A stretch of DNA of 64,000 bases. It comes from Psychrobacter sp. TAE2020. Its GTDB lineage: Bacteria > Pseudomonadota > Gammaproteobacteria > Pseudomonadales > Moraxellaceae. The DNA lies in NCBI RefSeq assembly GCF_018919485.1, contig NZ_JAHLMU010000001.1:801273-865272 (forward strand). Reading direction: 5' to 3'. Below the pieces are notes generated by a model. That model searched no databases. It was not told where the DNA came from and worked only from the letters and a program-made list of their open reading frames with translations. Positions 39,327 to 50,426 of the stretch are shown piece after piece; the first letter of the stretch is position 1, and each line of letters starts with the position of its first letter. Both the position numbers and the translations under genes were made by a program.

Positions 39327-40394
39327 TTAAGGAACAATAGGAGCCGCATTTAGTCCCAAGCTTTCATCGAGGCCAAACATAACGTTCAAGTTTTGTACTG
39401 CTTGTCCCGCTGCGCCTTTCACTAAATTGTCTTGCACCACCATTATCGTCAGCTCAAGCCGCTCATTATCTTGATGGACAGCTATACGCAAACGGTTGCT
39501 AGCACGCACACTACGAGTATCTGGATAGCTACCGCTCGGCAACACATCTATAAACCCTTCTTGTGCATAACTGTTCTCAAATGCTTGCTGCCAGTTAACA
39601 GCAGTGCCTGCCGCTGTTAACTCTAAATGAATAGAGCTAAACATACCGCGTATCATCGGCACTAAATGGGGTAAAAAGCGCACACGTTGGCTGAATTTGC
39701 TGGCCAGCAATTGCTCAATACCTTGCTCAATCTCTGGTAGATGTCTATGACCAGTGACCCCATAGGCTTTAAAATTATCAGTAGCCTCAGCATAATTGAG
39801 TGCCAAACTTGCCTGCCTACCAGCCCCAGAAACTCCAGACTTTGCATCGATTACAATGCGCGGCTCGATCAAACGCTGAGATTGCTCGTTTTGCAGAGTG
39901 ATAATCGGTTTTAGCCCTAAAATAGCAGTAGTCGGATAACATCCAGGATTACCTACTACTAAAGCGCTAGCAATCTTGTCACGGTTCAGTTCAGGCAAGC
40001 CGTAGACCGCTGTCTTTAACAGCTCAGGACAAGCATGCGGCTGTTGATACCAATGCTCAAAATCTGCCAAAGACTGCAAGCGAAAATCAGCAGCTAGATC
40101 TATAACTTTGACGCCAGCTTGCGTCAGCGCTTGCGCTTGTTGCATAGCGACTCCATGTGGAGTAGCAAAGAATACCACATCGCATTTTTGTAAGGCAGCT
40201 AAAGTATCGTCGCCCAAATCACTAAATACGATATCTGAGATGCCGCGAAGGCTGGGGAATATATCGTCAGCGCGTCTGCCCGCTTCACTACGTGAGGTCA
40301 ATAAGTCTATAGATACCTCAGGATGAGCAGACAACAAACGAATAAGTTCAATACCGGTATATCCTGTACCACCAACAATAGCTGCTGAAATCAT
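39327..40394 (-). CDS. argC: N-acetyl-gamma-glutamyl-phosphate reductase
   Basis: ArgC reduces N-acetyl-glutamyl-5-phosphate in arginine synthesis. The 355 residues show the Rossmann start AAIVGGTGYTGIELIRLL, the catalytic Cys in VVGNPGCYPTTAILGLKPI and the C-terminal catalytic region with GHRHLPEIEQ and NLVKGAAGQAVQNLNVM. It is the long (type 1) ArgC form. The gene stands alone here; hemE is upstream on the same strand across a palindrome-rich gap. Confidence 0.96.
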   Translation of the reverse strand: MISAAIVGGTGYTGIELIRLLSAHPEVSIDLLTSRSEAGRRADDIFPSLRGISDIVFSDLGDDTLAALQKCDVVFFATPHGVAMQQAQALTQAGVKVIDLAADFRLQSLADFEHWYQQPHACPELLKTAVYGLPELNRDKIASALVVGNPGCYPTTAILGLKPIITLQNEQSQRLIEPRIVIDAKSGVSGAGRQASLALNYAEATDNFKAYGVTGHRHLPEIEQGIEQLLASKFSQRVRFLPHLVPMIRGMFSSIHLELTAAGTAVNWQQAFENSYAQEGFIDVLPSGSYPDTRSVRASNRLRIAVHQDNERLELTIMVVQDNLVKGAAGQAVQNLNVMFGLDESLGLNAAPIVP

Positions 40395-40505
40395 AAGTCT
40401 TCCTATTACTTATTTATATTACTTAATAAAATAATACTTAATAAACTACTGTTTGATTTGAACGCTGTTCAATTTGGATTGGCTTGATTTAAATAGTGCT
40501 TAAGC

Positions 40506-40545
40506 GAGTCCTGTTCAATGAGCTATGATTCATTAAACAGGACTC
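40506..40545. repeat. 40-bp palindrome between hemE and argC
   Basis: GAGTCCTGTT (40506-40515) and AACAGGACTC (40536-40545) are exact complements, and the AATGA / TCATT next to them extends the stem past one mismatch. No T-run follows in the leftward direction, so it is not a standard terminator. Confidence 0.7.
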
Positions 40546-40561
40546 CGTTAGACACTAGTAG

Positions 40562-40634
40562 ATAACTCAGTAGGCATACGAGCTATAGTTATAATTACTA
40601 CCCTATAACTATCGATAACAAGCTACTGAGTTAT
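40562..40634. repeat. nested two-tier palindrome after hemE
   Basis: An outer 12-bp perfect stem (ATAACTCAGTAG at 40562-40573 with CTACTGAGTTAT at 40623-40634) encloses an inner 9-bp perfect stem (ATAGTTATA at 40585-40593 with TATAACTAT at 40604-40612). It begins about 15 bases after the hemE stop and lacks a T-run. Confidence 0.7.
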
Positions 40635-40648
40635 ATAACCTTTAAAAC

Positions 40649-41785
40649 TTACAGTTTATAATCGTGTACGGCATCGATAAATACTTTGGCGTTGTCAGGA
40701 TTAACCCACTGAGTAATACCATGACCTAAATTGGCCACATAACCTGTTTTTTCACCATTAGCATAAGCTAAGTCTAACATAGCGTTGACTTCTGCACGTA
40801 TAGTCGCTGGTGAGCCATAAAGCGTTGCTGGATCTAAGTTACCCTGAAGAGCCTTGCTACGCTGTACTTTTTTATTTTGCTCAGTAAGATGGCGTTGACT
40901 TTCCATCAAGACTTGACGAGCGCGATCAAGTGGCATCGTCCAGTCTAGTCCTAAGGCATCAGCTTCACTATCCGCTTGCGTCTCTAGCCACAGACCACCG
41001 CCTTTAGTAAATAACACCACAGGAATTTGCGGATGACGTACTTTTAGTTCAGCAACGATACGCTTATTGTAATTATGCGAAAATTCAATAAATTGACGAT
41101 GGCCAAGCGCTCCGCCCCAACTGTCAAATATCTGTACAATTTGGGCACCAGCAACGATCTGTGCATCTAAATAATCAACCACCGAAATAGCTATCTTATC
41201 AAGCAACTGATGCAAAAACTCAGGCTTGCTATATAAGAAGCCTTTAGTATAACGATAGTCTTTTGAGCTGCCACCTTCAATCATATAAGTAGCAAGAGTC
41301 CAAGGGCTTCCTGAAAAGCCAAACAAAGGTACTTGGCCGTTTAGAGCCTTGCGAATGCTAGTCACCGCACGCATCACATAATCAAGTGAATCATTTACAT
41401 CGAGCGTTGGCAAACGATCAAGGTCTGCTTGCTCACGGATAGGATACTTAAACTTAGGACCTTCGCCAGTCTCAAAGTATAGACCTAGCCCCATTGCATC
41501 AGGAATAGTGAGGATATCGCTAAACAAAATTGCCGCATCTAAGTCCATGCGACGCAGTGGCTGTAGCGTAACTTCAGTAGCACGTGCAGTATCTTTGCAC
41601 AAGCTCATAAAGTCCCCAGCCTCAGCACGAGTAGCTTTATACTCTGGTAAATAACGCCCTGCCTGACGCATCATCCATACCGGGGTAGTATCTACTGGCT
41701 CAAAACGTAGCGCACGTAGCAGTCTATCGTTCTTTAAAGGGGCGAAATCATGGTTAGACGTAGAATTTTGTTCTGAGACGCTCAT
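40649..41785 (-). CDS. hemE: uroporphyrinogen decarboxylase
   Basis: HemE removes the four acetate carboxyls of uroporphyrinogen III in haem synthesis. From the ATG at 41785, which has GGAG eight bases upstream, the protein has 378 residues (E. coli 354). Motifs are [35 protein letters not shown] and [18 protein letters not shown], and the C-terminal [10 protein letters not shown] and [14 protein letters not shown]. The frame is also open to a TTG eight codons earlier. It is the second gene after proB, on the same strand. Confidence 0.96.
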   Translation of the reverse strand: MSVSEQNSTSNHDFAPLKNDRLLRALRFEPVDTTPVWMMRQAGRYLPEYKATRAEAGDFMSLCKDTARATEVTLQPLRRMDLDAAILFSDILTIPDAMGLGLYFETGEGPKFKYPIREQADLDRLPTLDVNDSLDYVMRAVTSIRKALNGQVPLFGFSGSPWTLATYMIEGGSSKDYRYTKGFLYSKPEFLHQLLDKIAISVVDYLDAQIVAGAQIVQIFDSWGGALGHRQFIEFSHNYNKRIVAELKVRHPQIPVVLFTKGGGLWLETQADSEADALGLDWTMPLDRARQVLMESQRHLTEQNKKVQRSKALQGNLDPATLYGSPATIRAEVNAMLDLAYANGEKTGYVANLGHGITQWVNPDNAKVFIDAVHDYKL

Positions 41786-41895
41786 GCCTAAATCTCCAAA
41801 ATGCAACAATATTTATTATTGTCAGAATTAAAATACTTATCATTAAAGTAAAACCATTACCCAAGGCGGCTGCTATACAGTAGCTTCAATGGACT

Positions 41896-43068
41896 TTACA
41901 TAGATAAAGCTAAATTATCACGGTGTACCATGACGATACGCTCTTCATTATTACCAAGAATCCTATCAAACTGTCCAGTGCGCTCACGAGCCACTCGACG
42001 TGCATCACTCGATGAAAAATTCACTTGGCCTACTGCTAAACGCTCACCGGTATCTTGATGGATAATCTGTACTACTTCACCTTCATCAAAATCACCACGA
42101 ACTTCAACTACCCCGACTGGTAATAGGCTTCTATTATTTTCAGTAATCGCTTTAGCAGCGCCAGCATCAATAATCAAAGTACCTGACATGCGTAGATGTG
42201 CTGCTATCCACTGTTTACGAGCAATAATTTTATCTTGATCGTTAGTGGTTAGCAAAGTACCTACTGCTTCACCAGAAACCACCCGGGTGATGACGTCATC
42301 GATAGCACCACTAACAATAACTGTCGGACAACCACCCATAGCGGCCAAACGACCAGCACGGATTTTGGTTAGCATACCACCACGACCTAATTTACCACCA
42401 TCGCCAGCAATATCAAATAAATAGTCAGCCATGGCGCGTTCTTGACGAATCATTCTAGCGTCAGGATTGTTACGTGGATTATCAGTGAACACCCCTTCTT
42501 GATCGGTTAGAATGATATATAAGTCAGCATTAACCATCGCTGCTGCCATCGCACCTAGAGTATCATTATCACCGAATTTGATCTCATCAATAGTAATCGT
42601 ATCATTTTCATTAATGACTGGTAATACTCGCCACTCTAATAACTGAGTCAACGCACTGCTAGTGTTCAAATAACGACTACGATTAGACAAGTCATCGTGA
42701 GTCAACAGCAGCTGAGAGCTTTGAATACCGTGTTGAATCAATGCCGACCACCAAGTCTCAATCAGACCCATTTGGCCAATAGAAGCACAAGCTTGTAGAG
42801 CGGCTAATTTCTTAGGGCGCTCATCAAGGTTCATGCGCACTACCCCTTCAGCTACGGCACCTGACGATACTAAGAGTACTTCTATCCCTTTATTATGCAA
42901 TCTTGCAATCTGTTTTGCCCACTCGTAAATGGCAGTACGATCGAGACCCCGACCATTATTAGTTAATAGCGACGAGCCAATCTTGACAATAACGCGATGA
43001 ATATCAAAGTTACGATCTTGTTTGATGAACCTTGCCTCTTCGGTCGCCTGTTCCCTGTCAACTGCCAT
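41896..43068 (-). CDS. proB: glutamate 5-kinase
   Basis: ProB phosphorylates glutamate in proline synthesis and is usually feedback-inhibited by proline. From the ATG at 43068 (AGGAG upstream) it has 390 residues. An N-terminal amino-acid kinase domain shows VIVKIGSSLLTNNG, LLVSSGAVAEGV, the GDNDTLGAMAA site and a GGMLTKIRAGRLAAMGG segment; a C-terminal PUA domain spans about 300-390. The PUA domain is shared by E. coli ProB. It lies downstream of obg on the same strand; obg-proB adjacency is common in proteobacteria. Confidence 0.96.
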   Translation of the reverse strand: MAVDREQATEEARFIKQDRNFDIHRVIVKIGSSLLTNNGRGLDRTAIYEWAKQIARLHNKGIEVLLVSSGAVAEGVVRMNLDERPKKLAALQACASIGQMGLIETWWSALIQHGIQSSQLLLTHDDLSNRSRYLNTSSALTQLLEWRVLPVINENDTITIDEIKFGDNDTLGAMAAAMVNADLYIILTDQEGVFTDNPRNNPDARMIRQERAMADYLFDIAGDGGKLGRGGMLTKIRAGRLAAMGGCPTVIVSGAIDDVITRVVSGEAVGTLLTTNDQDKIIARKQWIAAHLRMSGTLIIDAGAAKAITENNRSLLPVGVVEVRGDFDEGEVVQIIHQDTGERLAVGQVNFSSSDARRVARERTGQFDRILGNNEERIVMVHRDNLALSM

Positions 43069-43184
43069 AAAAACTCCTGTATGTTGCAAAAATTAAATCT
43101 AAAAATAGCTTATAAAAATTAACTCAACCATCATAACAGCAGTCTTAAGCAAGCTAGCTAGCAACTGCTGTTGATAGCAATAGC

Positions 43185-44937
<1,753 letters not shown>

Positions 44938-46371
44938 TTAAGCTGGAAGCTGTGCGTAATTGATACCACCCATTTGAGTTGCCAAACGCAGTACTTGCGT
45001 GCTGTAGCCGACTTCGTTGTCATACCATATATATACAGTGGCATGATTATCAGTAACGATAGTCGCTTGAGCATCAACGATGCCTACATGCTTAGTACCA
45101 ACAAAGTCAGTAGAGACTGCTTCGGTAGAGTCAGTATAAGCAATCTGTGATTGCCAAGTGCTACTGTTAGCGATATCACGTAAAAATTCATTTAATGCAT
45201 CGGCACTAGCTGGAGCAGCTTTTAGGTTTAAATTCAAAATGGCTAGGCTTACATTTGGCGTTGGTACACGGATAGCGTTGCCCGTCAATTTACCACTGAG
45301 CTCTGGTAATGCTTTACCAACAGCTTTGGCAGCGCCAGTACTAGTAATAACCATATTCAACACTGCACTACGACCACGACGATCGGCTTTATGATAATTA
45401 TCAATAAGGTTTTGATCGTTAGTGAAAGAGTGAATAGTCTCTACATGCCCATTCTCAATACCGAACTCGTCGTTGAGTACTTTTAAGGTTGGGGTGATAG
45501 CGTTGGTAGTACAGCTAGCCGCACTTACGATAGTGTCATCGCCAATAGTATCGTTATTGACTCCATAGACAACGTTTTTGATCTCGCCGCCAGCAGGGGC
45601 AGTCAATAATACTTTACTTGCGCCTTTCGACTGTAAATGCTTGCCTAAGCCGTCTTCGTCTTTCCAGATACCCGTATTATCAATAATCAAGGCATTATTA
45701 ATACCATAAGCAGTATAGTCGATTTCACTTGGGTCTTTAGCATAGATAACTTGTACAAAACGGCCATTAATTAGCAAGCCGTTATTCTCTTCATCAACAC
45801 TAACACTACCTAAAAAGCTGCCATGAACTGAATCGCGCTCAAGTAATGAGGCACGTTTGGCCAAATCACCAGCAGCGGCAGGACGCACAACGATAGCTTT
45901 CAACTGTAAGCCCTTGGTACTCGATGCTTGTGACAGTAGCAGGCGAGTCAATATTCTACCGATACGACCAAATCCGTACAGCACCACATCAGTAGCACCA
46001 TTTACAGCATTATCATCTTTGCTATACGCTTGGAGTGCTTGCTGGATATCGCTGCCATTAGTAATTAACTGACCGACATCAACACGAGTAGCTTGGATAT
46101 CACTAGCCGCTAAAGCTTTGACCATTGCTAACGTATCAGCAATCGCAATGGCTTTACTGTTTTGATGACGGATAGCTGCTTTTTGGTGCAACGCTAGTAC
46201 TTGGTTGATTGAGGTAGTATCAATAGCCTCACCAAACAAGGTGACTTGTACGTCTTGCTCATTATAGAGCTTATTAAGTAGACCGATTAATTCGATCACT
46301 TGTTGTTCTTGATTATTATAATCGTTCAAACGGTCTTGATGTAATTGGCGTAAGGTATCAGCATTGCTCAC
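44938..46371 (-). CDS. gap: glyceraldehyde-3-phosphate dehydrogenase, N-terminally extended type
   Basis: The enzyme oxidises glyceraldehyde 3-phosphate to 1,3-bisphosphoglycerate, with NAD(P). With the GTG start at 46371 it has 477 residues, about 140 more than classical GAPDH; the long form occurs in Pseudomonas and Acinetobacter. The extension (about residues 1-125) is helical and mostly polar. The NAD-binding fold starts at VVLYGFGRIGRILTRLL, the catalytic Cys lies in SAASCTTNAITPTL and the C-terminus has WYDNEVGYSTQVLRL. GTG was chosen because AAGGA sits eight bases upstream; the ATG at 46380 is nine bases earlier and overlaps that ribosome-binding site. Confidence 0.9.
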   Translation of the reverse strand: MSNADTLRQLHQDRLNDYNNQEQQVIELIGLLNKLYNEQDVQVTLFGEAIDTTSINQVLALHQKAAIRHQNSKAIAIADTLAMVKALAASDIQATRVDVGQLITNGSDIQQALQAYSKDDNAVNGATDVVLYGFGRIGRILTRLLLSQASSTKGLQLKAIVVRPAAAGDLAKRASLLERDSVHGSFLGSVSVDEENNGLLINGRFVQVIYAKDPSEIDYTAYGINNALIIDNTGIWKDEDGLGKHLQSKGASKVLLTAPAGGEIKNVVYGVNNDTIGDDTIVSAASCTTNAITPTLKVLNDEFGIENGHVETIHSFTNDQNLIDNYHKADRRGRSAVLNMVITSTGAAKAVGKALPELSGKLTGNAIRVPTPNVSLAILNLNLKAAPASADALNEFLRDIANSSTWQSQIAYTDSTEAVSTDFVGTKHVGIVDAQATIVTDNHATVYIWYDNEVGYSTQVLRLATQMGGINYAQLPA

Positions 46372-47082
46372 GAGAAACATCCTTATAGTCAGTAAAATGA
46401 ATAGCACAGTTAAGAGATAGGGTGTAAATAGTTAAAACGTGGTAAAAAATGAGGCAAATAGCCTTGAGGGGAATAGCATTATTAATGTAGCTATTATAAA
46501 ACAGTAACGAGGTCTAAATCATCACTATCAGGGCCATAACAGCCTCTAAATCGCCTAGATTTTAGCCTAAAATGCCTTATTTTGCCAGTGATAACCGTAA
46601 TTACTATTCTTTATGTGGGATAAAACCGCTTATTATTAGCATTCGCCAGCTAAATGAAGCAACTGAGTGGCGATAAACAGTAGGTAGCGAGCAGATAACC
46701 AACAAATAGACAGCTATCTTCGAAGTTTTCTAGCCAGCCGTTAGTTAGTGAACTCTTATTACTTATTCTCATTAATTATAAGATCATTTTTTTACAAGTG
46801 GTTTATAGAAAAGTAGGCTTTATAAAGTTGCTTCGCTGAGAAAAAATCTATGCAGAGGTGCTTTTTTATAGCTAGGTTCTAGTTCTAACTGACAGATTCT
46901 GAATAGTAAGTTATAAGTAACGATAGTAAAAGATTGACAGGAAAGCTAAGAGTGATTTTAAAATGAACTAATATTAAGATAAGGAGGTGATAGCTGATCT
47001 AGCGAAAAACTAAACCAGCCCAAAAAAGCGCTTTATAACTTTATAAACAGTAGCTTCTAAACCTAATAGCAGCTGACAAACC
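46372..47082. other. intergenic region, lipocalin to GAPDH
   Basis: 711 bases between two leftward genes. It probably carries the GAPDH promoter. Near 47012-47048 a TTTATAA / TTATAAA pair on the minus strand runs into TTTTTT and could be a weak terminator for the lipocalin gene. No gene was recognised. Confidence 0.4.
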
Positions 47083-48318
47083 TTAAGGCACTAAGTTAAC
47101 ACTCTGACTACTTTGGTTAGTCAACTTAAACTCTCTTAAATCGTAACCTTGTTGCTGAGCGATCTGACGATATTTAGTATAAGTTTGCTGACTAATATTA
47201 GGCGTACGAGCTAGTAACCAAAGATAATCTTTATCTGGTGTACCCACTAGCGCTGTTTGATAATTAGCATCGCGCGCTAGCACCCAATAATCAGCACGGC
47301 CTACTGGCAACCAGCGAATCCAAGAAGGCAAAAAGCTAACTTTTAGCTTGCTACCATTACTATCTACTGGTTTGGCTAGGCCATCTGCCGAAATCCCCTT
47401 GCCATCTTTACCCACACATTTATTGGTGACAATGATACCCGAACCATCAGCTTTGCTAGTATAAGTAGCGGTCACATCGCTGTCACAGTTACGCTGAAAA
47501 TACATAGGTAAACGTGCTATCTCATACCAAGTGCCAGCATATTGTTCTAAATCTACAGTATCTACCGTAGTAGGAGTAGTAGCAGATTTATGCATAATAT
47601 CAGCAGGCTCAACCGCTAAGGTTGCCGCCTTCATATTAGCTGTAGGGCTACTAGTACTACTGCTAACTATGTTGGCTGGTGCGGCATAAGCAGAAAAGGC
47701 AGCTAAAGGTATAATAATAGCTAATGCAATAGCAGTATGCTTAAGTAAACCATTCATGAATATACGCTCTGGGATATTGTTATGTTGCTGGTTGACGACT
47801 TGTTTAGGCCCTAGCTTCGAAGGGTTTAACTTATCAATGTTTATAATTTTGCTATTGATTTTACTATTATTGACAAGAGGGCGATTGCCAAGGCTGGTAT
47901 GCACAAGGTGTTCGGCATTGTTAGTTTGACTATTTACCTGAACACCACTAGTAAATGTAAAATCATGAAGATCTTGCTTAATTTTTTTGCCTACTGCGTC
48001 ATTGCTATGCCCTATAGATTTGCGAGAAAAAATACTTTCGCTAGTCGCTTTTTTATAGCCGCTATTTATGTTAGTAGCTTTTTCGACATAAGGCATACCC
48101 GACACACTAGCGGTATGCGCATTTTTTTTATTAGCAATAACTTTAGCCATTGCTTGTGATACTTCATTTTCGTAGCTTGCATCATTGCTAGCATGGCCAG
48201 TCTGTTGAGTGTTATCGCAAGTCAAGTATAGACTACTAGCTTGGTTAAACTGAAGCGACTGAGAACCATCTGCCTGTGAATCAGTCCATACTGAATCAGG
48301 TAACTTATTGGTTTTCAT
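47083..48318 (-). CDS. lipocalin (Blc-like) with long N-terminal extension
   Basis: The C-terminal ~170 residues are a bacterial lipocalin: DLEQYAGTWYEIARLPMYFQ (the GTWYEIAR family signature), NKCVGKDGKG, GRADYWVLARD, LWLLARTPNI and the final QGYDL. Lipocalins bind small hydrophobic molecules; Blc acts in the outer membrane. A signal peptide begins at an internal ATG (47757, MNGLLKHTAIALAIIIPLAAF, ending AYA|AP), which would give a normal 224-residue secreted protein. The frame stays open 187 codons further, however, encoding a polar Asn/Ser/Lys-rich stretch of unknown role. The start is therefore uncertain: either the long form (ATG 48318) or the ATG at 47757. Confidence 0.75.
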   Translation of the reverse strand: MKTNKLPDSVWTDSQADGSQSLQFNQASSLYLTCDNTQQTGHASNDASYENEVSQAMAKVIANKKNAHTASVSGMPYVEKATNINSGYKKATSESIFSRKSIGHSNDAVGKKIKQDLHDFTFTSGVQVNSQTNNAEHLVHTSLGNRPLVNNSKINSKIINIDKLNPSKLGPKQVVNQQHNNIPERIFMNGLLKHTAIALAIIIPLAAFSAYAAPANIVSSSTSSPTANMKAATLAVEPADIMHKSATTPTTVDTVDLEQYAGTWYEIARLPMYFQRNCDSDVTATYTSKADGSGIIVTNKCVGKDGKGISADGLAKPVDSNGSKLKVSFLPSWIRWLPVGRADYWVLARDANYQTALVGTPDKDYLWLLARTPNISQQTYTKYRQIAQQQGYDLREFKLTNQSSQSVNLVP

Positions 48319-48719
48319 AAAAAATACCATTATCAATTATACAATGAGTTATTAGAATGGCTGAATAGGTTTAGGTTGCTAACTAACAGTATCATTAACT
48401 AGCAATGTCATTAACTAAAGTATATTCATACTATCTGTGTTTATGAGATAGAAAATGCTATCCAATTTCAAATTCTATAGTAATAGCATGGTAGTCAGCT
48501 AACTAGTGTGGCAATGTAGGGAAAAGCAACGGTTTGTAAATAACAATGCGCTGCATTCACAATTAGTAGTGGCTAGTAACGGCTTTGTAATTTTTAGCTA
48601 AAACAATAACTTAAATTATAGTTGTACGGTATTTTACTATCGATTTTTATTATTGAACCACTCAAACCTCGCTATATGTTACCTATTAGCTCATTGCTCA
48701 AGCTTAAACTAGTGTTAGA
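48319..48719. other. intergenic region, Nudix-ThiE to lipocalin
   Basis: About 400 AT-rich bases between two leftward genes. The lipocalin promoter is expected here; a TATAAT lies at 48337-48342 on the minus strand (CATTGTATAATTG), but the -35 is unclear. Nothing else was recognised. Confidence 0.4.
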
Positions 48720-49862
48720 TTAATGCATTAAAAATTGACGGATTCCTGCGATACTTGTGGCGCCGTGGCTAGTTGCAATTTCATTTAGCTCTGGCGCTAG
48801 ACCCCCTAAAGCAATTACTGGCATATCAGCTAACTGAGCTAACGATGACCAAGCTTCCCATCCTAATGGCCTAGTATCAGGATGGGTTGCCGTTGCTAGT
48901 ACTGGCGCTAGAAAAATACCGATAACAGGCGGCTGTTTATGTTGCAAGCGTATCGCAGCTAATTTATTAGCTATTTGAATACTAGCTACATCGTGGCAAC
49001 TGACTATCAATGGATAGGCGGTGGTCAAGGGTTGCCTATCTTCAGGACTATGTTGGCAACTATCGAACCACTCTAACAGCTCGCTATGGCTAAGATGCAC
49101 AGCATTGACTCGCTCACTTAGGCCTTGATCATCGTAGGTTTTACTGGTTTCAGTGCTGATTTTAATATTGTCTTGGTTAGGCACTATACTATAAATATCA
49201 GCTCTTGATGCTAGCAGCTTCTGGGCAAGGGAAGCTGATTGTTGATCTTTAACCCTAATATAGACCCAAGCTCCTCTGACGATATGATGCTCGTGGTAGC
49301 TTAACCATGCCTTACGGCTATTATCAGCTGAGTTAAAGTGCGCTAAAGGATAGCTGATGCTTATCTGTGCTGGCAGTCGCAACCAAGCCAAGATCGTCTG
49401 ATTGGCTGCCGGTAATGGATACTTCCCTGCTAACAGCTCAGCTTCATCGACCCAAGTTAAGGCTTGCCCTTCTGACCCATAAGCATCATTTTTGTGTCGT
49501 TGATATTGCTCGCTACTAAGCGCCACTTTATAGACCTGCAAGCATACTTTTTTATCGCCATAATCATGATACAAACGACCCAGTTTAACTGCGACATTGA
49601 TACTAGTATTACTGATATCAATAGCAGTCTCCTCGCTCACTTCCCGTATCAATGCAGCGCTTGCATCCTCACCCTTGTCTATCTTGCCGCCAACGAACTC
49701 ATAGCGATCACCTTGATGTTGGTTACGGTTACGAAACCCTAGCAAGTACTGTTGTTTATAATGAATAACCGCTACTGCCACATTGATAACCGTAGCAGCT
49801 TGATCATTATTTGGCTTATTAGTATCGATAGCGGCTTGCTGCGCTACAACTTCACCTTGCAT
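48720..49862 (-). CDS. Nudix hydrolase / thiamine-phosphate-synthase-like fusion
   Basis: 380 residues in two domains. The N-terminal ~150 residues are a Nudix (MutT-like) hydrolase with the Nudix box GGKIDKGEDASAALIREVSEE, matching G-x5-E-x7-R-E-U-x-E-E. The C-terminal ~150 residues (about 225-380) resemble ThiE: PLIVSCHDVASIQIANK, then GIFLAPVLATATHPDT and VIALGGLAPELNEIATSHGATSIAGI. This fusion is known in gammaproteobacteria; the Nudix half is thought to sanitise oxidised nucleotides and the ThiE half's activity is unclear. It stands alone, divergent from hemP. Confidence 0.88.
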   Translation of the reverse strand: MQGEVVAQQAAIDTNKPNNDQAATVINVAVAVIHYKQQYLLGFRNRNQHQGDRYEFVGGKIDKGEDASAALIREVSEETAIDISNTSINVAVKLGRLYHDYGDKKVCLQVYKVALSSEQYQRHKNDAYGSEGQALTWVDEAELLAGKYPLPAANQTILAWLRLPAQISISYPLAHFNSADNSRKAWLSYHEHHIVRGAWVYIRVKDQQSASLAQKLLASRADIYSIVPNQDNIKISTETSKTYDDQGLSERVNAVHLSHSELLEWFDSCQHSPEDRQPLTTAYPLIVSCHDVASIQIANKLAAIRLQHKQPPVIGIFLAPVLATATHPDTRPLGWEAWSSLAQLADMPVIALGGLAPELNEIATSHGATSIAGIRQFLMH

Positions 49863-50159
49863 AAATCACACCTAAAAAATTTATAATTAGCCTGAGTACG
49901 GTTTTTTTGTAGTAGAAAAGTCCGTAGTAGTGCTCATTATAAAGGCTTAAATACATCAGTTTAGTTAATTGCTGATATTTATTTATTTAATTGCTTGCAA
50001 ATTATAAAATAGTAAATGATAATGATTATCGTTACTTAAGCGAAGTTAGTGTCTTCCAACTTCTGTTTTTACCTTATTTACCCAGCTTATTTAGCTAGCT
50101 TGGCACTGATTTTTATCCCTATAACTCACACCCTAGCCACTCATCAAAAGGAATTTATT
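49863..50159. other. divergent intergenic region with Fur box
   Basis: About 300 bases between the Nudix-ThiE gene (leftward) and hemP (rightward). It contains the Fur box at 50014-50033. The open frame upstream of hemP from 50049 is read through by hemP's frame but lacks a ribosome-binding site. Confidence 0.5.
50014..50033 (+). promoter_or_regulatory. Fur box upstream of hemP
   Basis: AAATGATAATGATTATCGTT closely matches the Fur consensus (GATAATGATAATCATTATC) with repeated GATAAT / ATTATC arms. It lies about 130 bases before the hemP ATG, in keeping with iron repression of haem uptake. Confidence 0.8.
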
Positions 50160-50324
50160 ATGAGCATAGTTATTTCTCGTTATCTAAACTACCGTGACAA
50201 CCGTTTGCCTACTATGCAGTCTCAGCACTTATTTGCGCTGACTAATGAAGTGCGTATTGAACATGAAGGCGAAGAATATCGCTTACGCCTTACCCGTAAC
50301 AACCGCTTGATTTTGACTAAATAG
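50160..50324 (+). CDS. hemP: haemin uptake protein HemP
   Basis: HemP is a small protein encoded next to haem-uptake receptors and induced by iron limitation. The 54 residues end with the family signature EVRIEHEGEEYRLRLTRNNRLILTK (the I-x-H-x-G-x-x-Y-x-L-R-x-T core). The ATG at 50160 has AAGGA nine bases upstream; the frame is open back to 50049 without family match. The Fur box lies upstream. The outer-membrane haem receptor usually found next is absent: the IS and plasmid start 102 bases after the hemP stop. Confidence 0.9.
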   Translation: MSIVISRYLNYRDNRLPTMQSQHLFALTNEVRIEHEGEEYRLRLTRNNRLILTK

Positions 50325-50426
50325 CGGCGTAGATGACTTAATACGGTTCACCCTTACCTATTGAAAAAAAGCTATTAAGAAAAAAGCTTTAAAATTCAGT
50401 ATAAATATTATTAGTCAGCCAATAAA

